A stretch of DNA of 56,406 nucleotides, taken from positions 1 to 56,406 of the forward strand of contig NZ_MQVR01000006.1 of the NCBI RefSeq assembly GCF_001907295.1, given 5' to 3'. This DNA is from Bowdeniella nasicola (GTDB lineage Bacteria; Actinomycetota; Actinomycetes; Actinomycetales; Actinomycetaceae). A program made the position numbers and the translations under genes. Shown one piece after another: positions 45,423 to 52,608 of this stretch. The first letter of the stretch is position 1, and each line of letters begins with the position of its first letter. The notes beneath the pieces are model-generated. The model ran no database searches. It was not told where the DNA came from and was given only the letters and a program-made list of their open reading frames with translations.

Positions 45423-46751
45423 TTACGCTTCCTGCAGCAGATCCAGCAGGACGCGGCAGCCGAACTCCAGCGCCGAGATCGGCACGCGCTCGTCAACGCC
45501 GTGGAACATCGCCGGAAAATCGAGGTCGGCGGGTAGCTGCAGCGGAGTGAAGCCATAACCCCGGATTCCGAGCAGCGACAGCGACTTGTTGTCCGTTCCC
45601 GCCGAGAGCATGTACGGCAGGACGGTCGCGTCCGGGTCATGTCGGCCGATCATGTCGACCATCGTGTCGACGAGCTCGCCGCTGAACGGCACCTCGAGGC
45701 CGATGTCTTGCGTCTCGGGCACGATATCGATGCCCGGGCCCGCGAGGTTTTTGAGCGTCGCCATCATCTCTTCTTCGGTGCCGGGGATCGGCCGGACATC
45801 AATGGTGGCCTGCGCGGCGGTCGGGATGACGTTGGCCTTGTACCCGGCCGACAGTTGCGTCGGGTTGGACCCGGTGCGAAGCGTTGCGCCCACAAAAGTT
45901 TTTGCGGGTCCGAGCGCCTCGATGAGCGGCCAGATCGTCTCTTCATCTTCCTCATCCCACGTCATGCCGGTGAGGTCCGCGACGCCATCGAGCAGTTGGC
46001 GCACGGTGTCTGTCAGGTGCAGGGGCCACGCGTGGTTGCCGATGCGGTGGATAGCGCCCGCGAGGCGGGTGATCGCATTGTCTTCGTTGATCTGCGAGCC
46101 GTGGCCCGCCCTGCCGGACGCGATGAGGTTCAGCCACTGCAGACCTTTTTCGGCCGTTTGCAGCAGGTAGACGCGTTTGCCCGCGACCATCGTCGAATAC
46201 CCGCCGACTTCACCGATCGCTTCGGTCGCGCCGTCGAAGATCTCCGGGTGGTGGTCAACGATCCAGTGCCCGCCCCACTTCGAACCGGCCTCTTCGTCGG
46301 CGAAGAACGCGAGGATCACATCGCGCTTGGGCTTGATGCCGGTGCGCTTCATGTATCGCACGACCGCGAGCATGATCGCGACCATGTTTTTCATGTCGAC
46401 GGCGCCGCGGCCCCAGATCAGGCCGTCTTTGACCTCGCCGGAAAACGGGTGGACCTGCCAGTCCTCGGCGGCTGCGGGCACGACGTCGGTATGACCGTGC
46501 AGCACGAGCGCTGGACGCGACGAGTCCGTGCCCTCGAAACGGGTAAAGACGGAGGTACGCCCCTTGGAGGATTCGTAGACCGTCGTTTCCAGTCCGACCT
46601 CTTCGAGGAGCTCTGCGACATATTCCGCAGCGGGCCGCTCGACGATCCCGGCGTTGTCGCCATAGTTCGACGTGTCGATCTGGATGAGATGGCGGCAAAT
46701 CTCGACGACTTCATCCTCGGGCCGCGCTACCGGCTCACTCGCGTGTGTCAT
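45423..46751 (-). CDS. M20-family metallopeptidase (dipeptidase/ArgE-like)
   Basis: A 442-aa zinc peptidase. Motifs are LVLHGHTDVVPA with the first zinc His and catalytic Asp, LIWGRGAVDMKNMVA with the bridging Asp, AFFADEEAGSKWGG with the general-base Glu and zinc Glu, and a dimerisation domain (YKANVIPTAAQATIDVRPIP). MLSAGTDNKSLSLLGIRGYG supplies the last part, and the C-terminal zinc His is in AMFHGVDERVP. It is a cytoplasmic aminoacylase or dipeptidase of the actinobacterial type; the substrate is unknown. ATG 46751 lies 6 nt from TAGGCT. Confidence 0.9.
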   Translation of the reverse strand: MTHASEPVARPEDEVVEICRHLIQIDTSNYGDNAGIVERPAAEYVAELLEEVGLETTVYESSKGRTSVFTRFEGTDSSRPALVLHGHTDVVPAAAEDWQVHPFSGEVKDGLIWGRGAVDMKNMVAIMLAVVRYMKRTGIKPKRDVILAFFADEEAGSKWGGHWIVDHHPEIFDGATEAIGEVGGYSTMVAGKRVYLLQTAEKGLQWLNLIASGRAGHGSQINEDNAITRLAGAIHRIGNHAWPLHLTDTVRQLLDGVADLTGMTWDEEDEETIWPLIEALGPAKTFVGATLRTGSNPTQLSAGYKANVIPTAAQATIDVRPIPGTEEEMMATLKNLAGPGIDIVPETQDIGLEVPFSGELVDTMVDMIGRHDPDATVLPYMLSAGTDNKSLSLLGIRGYGFTPLQLPADLDFPAMFHGVDERVPISALEFGCRVLLDLLQEA

Positions 46752-46757
46752 GCGGTT

Positions 46758-46763
46758 AGCCTA
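46758..46763 (-). promoter_or_regulatory. -10 element (TAGGCT) for the M20 peptidase gene, leaderless type
   Basis: TAGGCT, 6 nt, then ATG at 46749-46751. Confidence 0.62.
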
Positions 46764-46825
46764 GCCGCCCGAAGTCGTGGCGGGCATCACGCGGACTCGA
46801 TTTCGTTTCGGGCTCGATAACGTGC

Positions 46826-46831
46826 TAGATT
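46826..46831 (+). promoter_or_regulatory. Probable -10 element (TAGATT) for tRNA-Leu(GAG)
   Basis: TAGATT lies 31 nt before the tRNA 5' end in the 99-bp gap after the divergent M20 gene. The -35 is not clear. Confidence 0.4.
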
Positions 46832-46862
46832 CGATCACGCTGTTGAAGCAACAAAGCAACCC

Positions 46863-46948
46863 GCGCGGGTGGCGGAATAGGTAGACGCGCTAGCTTGAGG
46901 TGCTAGTCTTCGTATTAGAAGGTGGGGGTTCAAGTCCCCCCTCGCGCA
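46863..46948 (+). tRNA. tRNA-Leu (GAG)
   Basis: A class II tRNA. Acceptor stem GCGCGGG/CTCGCGC with discriminator A, anticodon stem CTAGC/GCTAG around loop TTGAGGT (anticodon GAG, reading CUC), an extended variable arm, and T-arm GGGGGTTCAAGTCCCCC. CCA is not encoded. Confidence 0.96.
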
Positions 46949-46956
46949 CAGCACGA

Positions 46957-46990
46957 CAAAAGGCTCGGAATTTGACTCCGGGCCTTTTGT
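46957..46990 (+). terminator. Intrinsic terminator after tRNA-Leu(GAG)
   Basis: AAAAGGCTCGGA and TCCGGGCCTTTT form a stem of about 12 bp (one mismatch) with loop ATTTGAC, followed by TTTTGTGTTT. The A-rich 5' arm means it could also work on the other strand. Confidence 0.85.
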
Positions 46991-47024
46991 GTTTCTCCTC
47001 TCACCACCGCCCCAGCGGATTAAG

Positions 47025-47030
47025 TAGTGT
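47025..47030 (+). promoter_or_regulatory. -10 element (TAGTGT) for the AlkA-like gene, leaderless type
   Basis: TAGTGT, 6 nt, then ATG at 47037. Confidence 0.58.
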
Positions 47031-47036
47031 CCACGT

Positions 47037-47915
47037 ATGAGCCCACCATCGATCCGTGTGCGGCGCACGCTACAGACCCACACCCCCTCTGATTCCCGGG
47101 GCGTGTTCCAGTGGCTCGCGTATCGTGCCATCACAGGAATGGAGAAGGCCGGCCAGACTCGTTACAGCCGAACCGTGCGGCTTCCAGGCGGGCCAGCCTG
47201 GTTTGAGGTGCGCGTCCTCCCCTCGTCTCCCACCCACCTGGTACTGGACGCCGTACTGTCGGATTCGCACGACACAGCCGAACTCATCACTCGCGTGCGC
47301 CGACTGTTCGACCTCGATGCCGACTCGCGCGTCATCGACTACGCTCTTCGTTCCCAACCCGAGATCGCTCCCCTGATCTCCCGGTGCCCCGGCATTCGGC
47401 TATCCGGCACGGTGGATCCACACGAGCTCCTGATCCGCACCATCATCGGGCAGCAAATTTCGGTCGCCCAAGCGCGCTCAACCCTCACCACGCTAGTAAC
47501 GCACCTAGGAGAGCCCATGACCGGTGCGGACGACGATCTCCACCGGATGTTTCCGACCATGGAGGCGATCGCGGAGCGAGGCAGCGAGGTTCTTCGCGGG
47601 CCTCGCGCACGGATCGACGCAGTCATTGACAGCGCTCGCGCCCTTGCAGATGGCTCGCTCACGATCACGCGCGACGATGACAGCCACGACCTGCGCGCGC
47701 GGCTGCTGAATCGCCGGGGAATCGGACCATGGACCGCCGACTACGTACGGATGCGAGTCCTTGGCGAGCCCGATGTGCTCCTCGCCGGTGATAGCGCACT
47801 GAGAGCCGGGGCGAGGCGGCTTGGTCTCCCGCACGACGCCAAAGGCCTCACTGCCTGGGCTGAGCGATGCGCTCCGTGGCGCAGCTATCTCTCGACGCAT
47901 CTGTGGTCGGCGTGA
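47037..47915 (+). CDS. AlkA-like DNA-3-methyladenine glycosylase II
   Basis: A 292-aa HhH-GPD glycosylase. The N-terminal AlkA-type domain (about residues 1-100, VRLPGGPAWFEVRVLPSSPT) is followed by LLIRTIIGQQISVAQARSTL, the usual GQQ(I/V)S block of the family. The helix-hairpin-helix is LLNRRGIGPWTADYVRMRVL, and VLLAGDSALRAGARRLG carries the catalytic Asp. There is no fused Ada domain. It removes alkylated purines in base excision repair. Base composition is slightly less GC-biased at third positions than in neighbouring genes, which may hint at a different history; this is an impression, not a measurement. Confidence 0.9.
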   Translation: MSPPSIRVRRTLQTHTPSDSRGVFQWLAYRAITGMEKAGQTRYSRTVRLPGGPAWFEVRVLPSSPTHLVLDAVLSDSHDTAELITRVRRLFDLDADSRVIDYALRSQPEIAPLISRCPGIRLSGTVDPHELLIRTIIGQQISVAQARSTLTTLVTHLGEPMTGADDDLHRMFPTMEAIAERGSEVLRGPRARIDAVIDSARALADGSLTITRDDDSHDLRARLLNRRGIGPWTADYVRMRVLGEPDVLLAGDSALRAGARRLGLPHDAKGLTAWAERCAPWRSYLSTHLWSA

Positions 47916-47921
47916 CCCTCT

Positions 47922-47949
47922 TGCGGATACCGGCAGGGTCTGGTAAATT
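47922..47949 (+). promoter_or_regulatory. Promoter of the small-protein/structured-leader locus
   Basis: TTGCGG (-35, 47922-47927), a 16-bp spacer and TAAATT (-10, 47944-47949). Transcription would start near 47956, at the first base of a long RNA stem. Unlike most promoters in the window it has both boxes and drives a long leader. Confidence 0.65.
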
Positions 47950-47955
47950 GTCACA

Positions 47956-48094
47956 GTTGTCTTGGCGCCGATTTGGCTAGTTCGGAAGCCCACCGCGCAG
48001 CCGAGGACAACGGGCTGACCGGCTCCCCCGTCACCACAAGACGGTACCTGTCGCACTGCACACCACGGTGGTGTGACTCGAAGACTCAGAAGGA
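47956..48094 (+). ncRNA. Structured ~140-nt leader or small RNA of unknown class
   Basis: The predicted RNA begins GUUGUCUUGGC, which pairs with GCCGAGGACAAC (ending 48011) to give an 11-bp stem with one bulge. The enclosed loop has a further GGCU/AGCC hairpin. Next come CCGUC-ACCACAA-GACGG (48028-48044) and a 17-bp palindrome CACACCACGGTGGTGTG (48059-48075), just before the ribosome site of a 52-aa ORF. It does not match any riboswitch I know. It may sense a ligand, bind a protein, or act as part of a dual-function RNA. Confidence 0.5.
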
Positions 48095-48103
48095 ATGATG
48101 AAG

Positions 48104-48262
48104 ATGACGAACACAGTGCAAATCGTTGACCACGCGACCGGACGTCGCGCCTCGGGAATCGCCTACCAGGCGATCCGGGACGCGGTACGCGGATGGCGTG
48201 AACCGCTGGGCCTCGACTGGGAGGACCTCGACGCCGTCGAGATCAAGACCGTCGCGGCCTAA
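48104..48262 (+). CDS. Small hypothetical protein (52 aa)
   Basis: A 52-aa soluble, mildly acidic protein. It begins MTNTVQIVDHATGRRASGIA and ends LDWEDLDAVEIKTVAA, with a central helix AIRDAVRGWREPLGL. There is no signal peptide, membrane segment or Cys. Codon use with G/C third positions looks like a real gene. Starts at 48095, 48098 and 48104 are all in frame; AGAAGGA (48087-48093) favours 48104. It lies between its own promoter with a folded leader and a strong terminator. I do not recognise the family, and no function is proposed. Confidence 0.65.
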   Translation: MTNTVQIVDHATGRRASGIAYQAIRDAVRGWREPLGLDWEDLDAVEIKTVAA

Positions 48263-48268
48263 GGCAAG

Positions 48269-48297
48269 AAGCGCGGGCGAGAAATCGTCCGCGCTTT
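48269..48297 (+). terminator. Intrinsic terminator of the small-protein locus
   Basis: AAGCGCGGGCGA and TCGTCCGCGCTT form a 12-bp stem (one G-U pair) closed by a GAAA tetraloop and followed by TTTT. It lies 6 bp after the small ORF and ends before the next promoter. Confidence 0.93.
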
Positions 48298-48310
48298 TGC
48301 GTATCTCCTC

Positions 48311-48316
48311 TACGCT
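48311..48316 (+). promoter_or_regulatory. -10 element (TACGCT) for the GNAT fusion gene, leaderless type
   Basis: TACGCT, 6 nt, then ATG at 48323. It starts 14 nt after the upstream terminator. Confidence 0.62.
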
Positions 48317-48322
48317 CGGTTC

Positions 48323-49333
48323 ATGACCGAGCTACGCACCGAACGATTGACCCTACGTCCTCCGACGCTTGATGACGTCGATGCGATCGTCGATGCCTGC
48401 TCTGATCCGGCCATCGCACGTTTTACTCAAGTACCCGATCCTTACACCCGGGACGATGCGGTCTACTTCATTAGCGAGCTCGTGCCGCAAAACGAAGCCC
48501 AAGGTCTACCGGGATTTCTAGCGTTCACAAACAACGGCGACCTCGTGTGTGCGATCGATTTGCACAACCGGGTCGGCTCGACGGCCAGCATCGGGTACTG
48601 GTGTCACCGCGACTTTCGCGGCCAGGGCTACGTTGTCGAAGCCGGCCGGGCCCTGCTCGCCCACGCGTTCGATGAACTTAACTTGAGCCACGTCCACATC
48701 CAGGTGAACCCCGAAAACGTCGGGTCGATCCGCGTCGCCGAAAAGCTCGGGTTCACCATGCATGCGATCGTCCCTGGCTTGCTGACGTTGAAGGACCAGC
48801 AGTTCGACGCGTGGATCGGATCGATCACGCCGGAAAGTTTTTCGTCCACGAACCCACCGATGCCGACGACGGTGTACGACATGGTGCTCCAGTTCCACAA
48901 GGTCTACTCCATGGTGATCGGCTCGGGCTCCCCGGCCGTCACCCACCCCGATATGGCAATGCGGCTACGCCTGATTGCCGAAGAGTTCGCGGAACTCGTG
49001 GAGGCCGTGCGGGGCCGCGAAGCCGGTGAGAAGGTACGCGAGGCCTTCGAGTCAATCGATATCGGCCCGACGAACGCCGACCTCATCGCGACCGCTGATG
49101 CGCTCGGCGACCTCACCTATGTCATCTACGGGATGGCGATCCTCGCCAATATCCCGCTCGATGACGTCATCGCCGAGATCCACCGCTCCAACCTCACGAA
49201 ACTCGGCGCCGACGGCAAGCCTATGCTGCGCTCCGACGGCAAGGTCGGCAAGGGGCCGAACTTCACGCCGCCGAACCTCGCGGCGATTCTTCACTCTGAG
49301 GGCGAACACCCACGCGCGCTATTCGATCGGTGA
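48323..49333 (+). CDS. GNAT acetyltransferase fused to a PRA-PH/MazG-like pyrophosphohydrolase domain
   Basis: A 336-aa two-domain protein. Residues 1-165 are a RimJ/RimL-type GNAT domain: LRTERLTLRPPTLDDVDAIV, HRDFRGQGYVVEAGRALLAH (acetyl-CoA loop), and VNPENVGSIRVAEKLGF. Residues about 180-336 are a MazG/PRA-PH-like domain: TTVYDMVLQFHKVYSMVIG, LRLIAEEFAELVEAVRG with the EExxE metal helix, and TADALGDLTYVIYGMAI with the ExxD-like second helix, ending VGKGPNFTPPNLAAIL. The second domain usually occurs alone and cleaves nucleotide triphosphates. No stop, Shine-Dalgarno or -10 lies between the domains, so the fusion looks genuine. Confidence 0.82.
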   Translation: MTELRTERLTLRPPTLDDVDAIVDACSDPAIARFTQVPDPYTRDDAVYFISELVPQNEAQGLPGFLAFTNNGDLVCAIDLHNRVGSTASIGYWCHRDFRGQGYVVEAGRALLAHAFDELNLSHVHIQVNPENVGSIRVAEKLGFTMHAIVPGLLTLKDQQFDAWIGSITPESFSSTNPPMPTTVYDMVLQFHKVYSMVIGSGSPAVTHPDMAMRLRLIAEEFAELVEAVRGREAGEKVREAFESIDIGPTNADLIATADALGDLTYVIYGMAILANIPLDDVIAEIHRSNLTKLGADGKPMLRSDGKVGKGPNFTPPNLAAILHSEGEHPRALFDR

Positions 49334-49345
49334 GCTGTGGCATGC

Positions 49346-49351
49346 CAGGAT
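49346..49351 (+). promoter_or_regulatory. Probable -10 element (CAGGAT) for the M3 peptidase gene
   Basis: CAGGAT, 7 nt, then ATG at 49359. The first base departs from TANNNT but the spacing fits. Confidence 0.4.
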
Positions 49352-49358
49352 GGGACCC

Positions 49359-51401
49359 ATGTCACTTTCTGCTGAGAATCCACTCGCCCAACCGTCCTCG
49401 CTGCCGTACGGCATGCCCGACTTTTCCGCGATCCGCATCGAGCACATCGCTCCCGCGATCACCGAAGGCTTCGCCGAGCAGCGCGCCGAATGGGAAAAAA
49501 TCGCGACCGACACGTCGCCTGCGACGGTTGAAAGCGTGCTGGAACCGGTTGAGGCCTCCGGTCAGCTATTGGAGCGCGCCCTCGGCGTCCTGTTCTCCCA
49601 GGCATCATCCATCGGCGGCGATGCCTTCGACGCGCTCGAAGAAGAATTCTTCCCGCAACTGAGCTCCCACCAGGACGCGTTCTACCTGGACAAGCGCATC
49701 TACGCCCGCCTGGAGGAACTCGCGGACTCCGGCGCTGACCTCGACCTGGAAACCTCCTGGCTGCTTAACACCTACCTCAAGCGCTTCCGCCGCCACGGCG
49801 TCGAACTCGAGGCCGCCGACCAGGACCGCCTACGCGAACTCAACTCGCAGATCGCGAAGCTCCAGACCGCCTTCGGCCAGAAGGTCGTCAAGGCCATCCA
49901 GTCGCATGCCCCGACGTTCTCCGACGCCGCCGAACTCGCGGGCCTGAGCGAGGCTGAGCTCGCCGCACTGAAACAGGACGATGGCAGCTACAAGGTTTCG
50001 CTCGTCTCGACGACGCAGCAGCCGATCGCAGCCTCTCTCGACAACCCCGAGACGCGCGCACGGATCTTCGAAGCCTCGGCGACCCGCAACTGGGGTGGCG
50101 ACGCGGAGACCGACACGCGCCAGGTCGTCCTCGATCTCGCTCGCGCCCGCGCCGAGCGTGCCCAGCTGCTCGGCTATGCGCACCACGCTGACTATTACGC
50201 CGAGGACGCGGCCGCCGGCAGGTCGGATGCGATCATGGAGCGCCTGACCGCGATGGCCGCTCCCGCCGCCCGTAACGCCAAGGCGGAAGCCGCCGAACTC
50301 GCCGAGCTCATGGCCCGCGATACCGACCGCGCCTTCGCGCCGTCGGACTGGTCGTATTACTCGGAGAAGCTGCGCGCCGAAAAGTTCAATCTCGATGACG
50401 CGGCACTCAAGCCCTACCTGCTGCTGGACAACGTCATCGACAAGGGCGTCTTCTTCGCCGCCAACAAGCTCTACGGCCTCACGTTCACGCCGCGCGAGGA
50501 TATCACCGGCCACACGCCGGACGCGAAGGTGTGGGAGGTCTTCGACCGCGATGGCAGCGGCATCGGTATGTTCAGCGCCGACTACTACGCCCGCGATGGC
50601 AAACGCGGCGGCGCGTGGATGAGCGGCTTCGTCTCCCAGTCCGAGCTGCTCGATAACTGCGCGGTCGTGACGAACGACCTCAACGTGAAAAAGCCGAAGG
50701 AAGGCCCGACGCTGCTGACCTGGGATGAGGTCCGCACCTGCTTCCACGAGTTCGGCCACGCCCTGCATGGCCTGCTGTCGAAGGTCCACTGGCCGAGCCA
50801 GTCCGGCACGTCGGTCCCCGCCGATTTCGTCGAATACCCCTCGCAGCTGAACGAGATGTGGATGGTCAACCCGCACGTCATCGCAAACTTCGCGCGCCAC
50901 TACGAGACCGGCGAGCAGATTCCGGCCGAATACATCGAGACGCTCACCTCGATGGGCGCCTACGGCGAGGGCTTCGGAACGAGCGAATACCTCGGCGCTG
51001 CCCTGCTCGACCAGGCATGGCACCGGCTCTCGCCCGACGAGGTCCCCACGAGCGTCGAGGACGTCGCGGCCTTCGAAGAGCGTGTCCTTTCCGAGTTCGG
51101 GATCGACGTCGTTCCGCCGCGCTACCGCACGGCCTTCTTCAATCACACGTTCGGTGGCGGCTACGACGCCGGCTACTACTCCTACGTCTGGGCCGAGGTC
51201 CTCGACGCCGACACCGACGAGTGGTTCCGCACCGAAGCCGACAAGGACGGTGACGGCGGCCTGAACGCCGAAGCCGGCGAGCAGTTGCGTCGCGAGGTCC
51301 TCTCCCGGGGCTACAGCCGCGACCCGCGCGAGTCCTTCCTCGCCTTCCGCGGCCGCGACCCCGAGGTCGGCCCGCTTATGACGCGGCGCGGTCTGAACTA
51401 G
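49359..51401 (+). CDS. M3-family metallopeptidase (peptidyl-dipeptidase Dcp-like)
   Basis: A 680-aa thimet-oligopeptidase-family enzyme. The zinc motif HEFGHALHGLLS lies at about residue 463, and the third ligand region is YPSQLNEMWMVNP with its Glu. The fold-typical GAYGEGFGTSEYLGAALLDQ, FFNHTFGGGYDAGYYSYVWA and LSRGYSRDPRESFLAFRGRD near the C-terminus fit the Dcp branch. It has no signal peptide and likely degrades peptides in the cytoplasm. ATG 49359 gives MSLSAENPLAQPSSLPYGMP. The last 26 bp overlap the convergent MFS gene. Confidence 0.93.
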   Translation: MSLSAENPLAQPSSLPYGMPDFSAIRIEHIAPAITEGFAEQRAEWEKIATDTSPATVESVLEPVEASGQLLERALGVLFSQASSIGGDAFDALEEEFFPQLSSHQDAFYLDKRIYARLEELADSGADLDLETSWLLNTYLKRFRRHGVELEAADQDRLRELNSQIAKLQTAFGQKVVKAIQSHAPTFSDAAELAGLSEAELAALKQDDGSYKVSLVSTTQQPIAASLDNPETRARIFEASATRNWGGDAETDTRQVVLDLARARAERAQLLGYAHHADYYAEDAAAGRSDAIMERLTAMAAPAARNAKAEAAELAELMARDTDRAFAPSDWSYYSEKLRAEKFNLDDAALKPYLLLDNVIDKGVFFAANKLYGLTFTPREDITGHTPDAKVWEVFDRDGSGIGMFSADYYARDGKRGGAWMSGFVSQSELLDNCAVVTNDLNVKKPKEGPTLLTWDEVRTCFHEFGHALHGLLSKVHWPSQSGTSVPADFVEYPSQLNEMWMVNPHVIANFARHYETGEQIPAEYIETLTSMGAYGEGFGTSEYLGAALLDQAWHRLSPDEVPTSVEDVAAFEERVLSEFGIDVVPPRYRTAFFNHTFGGGYDAGYYSYVWAEVLDADTDEWFRTEADKDGDGGLNAEAGEQLRREVLSRGYSRDPRESFLAFRGRDPEVGPLMTRRGLN

Positions 51402-52563
51402 GCTCCGCCCTCGGGGTAGCCACGACGATCAGCGCAGCGAGCGCTAGGAGGGCGGCGGCACCCGCAACGGTTCCGACCCAGCCGCCGCCCTCCCACGCAT
51501 ACCCGAGCAGCACGCCACCGATCGAGGATCCGGCGTAATACGACAGCGAATAGCGCGATGATGCGGCCGCGGGCCGCAGCGAATAGCGCGCCGCGTTCGA
51601 CGACGCGAGCGCATGCGCGAGGAAGAATCCCGCGCACAGGACGAGCATCCCCGCAAACATCACGACGATGGAGTCGACCAGCGTGAGCGCGACGCCACCG
51701 GCCGCAACAGCGAGCCCCACGAGCACAGCGGGCTTTAGCCCGATGCGCCCCGCCACCCGACCCGCGACCGCCGACGTCGCGGTTCCCGCGAGATAAGTGA
51801 GAAACAGCGTCGACGTCACCGCGGTTCCGACGAAGAATGGCGGCCCGGCGAGCCGGTAGCCCATGACGTTGAAAATCCCGACGAAGGTCGCCATGCCGAG
51901 CCCGCCGATCGCATACATCGCGAACCGGGCGCGCCGATACGGATCCGGTTGGTCGGCCACGGCACCCGTATCCTCATAGACCTCACCGCCGGGCAGCAGC
52001 AGGTGCGCCGCTCCCCCGGCCGCGGCCGCGACGATCGTCGCCGCGATGACGCCGGTGCGCCACGTGCCCAACTCGGCGACGTAGCCCGCGACGAGTCGGC
52101 CCGTCATGCCCCCGACCGTCGTGCCCGCGATATACAGCCCGCCGAGCCGGGTGACGGCAAACGGATGCGCCGACGCGATGACCCACGCCATTGCGGAGAC
52201 GAGCACGGTCGATAGCGCCGCACCCTGCAGCGCACGGATCGCGGTGAGCAGCGGAAAGTTCTGGGACAGGACGAGCCCGAGGCCGGCAAGCGTGGCCAGG
52301 GCGAGGCCGATGAGCATTGTGCGCCGGCGCCCCCACCGGCCCGAATAGTGCCCGATCGGTAAGACGGCGAGCGCGATGCCCGCGGTCGCCGCCGACATCA
52401 GCCACGACGTATTCGCGGCGCCGACGCCGAACTCTTCACCGATCGGCACGAGCAGCGGCTGGACGGTGTACAGCTGCGCGAAGGCCGCGATCCCGAGGCA
52501 AAACAGGGCGAGGGTCGCGCGGGCGTAATCTGAATGCCCCGGCCGCAACCCTAGTGAACTCAC
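51376..52563 (-). CDS. MFS transporter (YnfM-like)
   Basis: A 395-aa major facilitator with twelve membrane helices. FCLGIAAFAQLYTVQPLLVP is helix 1; the loop 2-3 signature appears as GHYSGRWGRRRTML (G-x-x-S-G-R-x-G-R-R). AVAGRVAGRIGLKPAVLVGL is the equivalent second-half loop. It resembles the YnfM/AraJ-like group of drug or metabolite exporters; the substrate is unknown. GTG 52563 (MSSLGLRPGHSDYARATL) is chosen because CAAGCT lies 6 nt upstream; a start at 52581 would lie above it. Convergent overlap with the M3 gene. Confidence 0.85.
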   Translation of the reverse strand: MSSLGLRPGHSDYARATLALFCLGIAAFAQLYTVQPLLVPIGEEFGVGAANTSWLMSAATAGIALAVLPIGHYSGRWGRRRTMLIGLALATLAGLGLVLSQNFPLLTAIRALQGAALSTVLVSAMAWVIASAHPFAVTRLGGLYIAGTTVGGMTGRLVAGYVAELGTWRTGVIAATIVAAAAGGAAHLLLPGGEVYEDTGAVADQPDPYRRARFAMYAIGGLGMATFVGIFNVMGYRLAGPPFFVGTAVTSTLFLTYLAGTATSAVAGRVAGRIGLKPAVLVGLAVAAGGVALTLVDSIVVMFAGMLVLCAGFFLAHALASSNAARYSLRPAAASSRYSLSYYAGSSIGGVLLGYAWEGGGWVGTVAGAAALLALAALIVVATPRAEPSSDRAAS

Positions 52564-52569
52564 GTCTTT

Positions 52570-52575
52570 AGCTTG
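52570..52575 (-). promoter_or_regulatory. Possible -10 element (CAAGCT) for the MFS gene
   Basis: CAAGCT, 6 nt, then GTG at 52561-52563. The first base is not T, so this is one of the weaker matches. Confidence 0.35.
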
Positions 52576-52608
52576 GCACACCCGCCCTCGAGGGGCAGGC
52601 CGCCTGTG

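Noticed and set aside
48036-48050. GACGGTACC in the leader of the 52-aa gene resembles the T-box element (TGGNACC)
   Set aside because: The flanking AGGGUGG...GCG context, a specifier stem with the usual internal loops and an aminoacyl-tRNA or amino-acid gene downstream are all missing.
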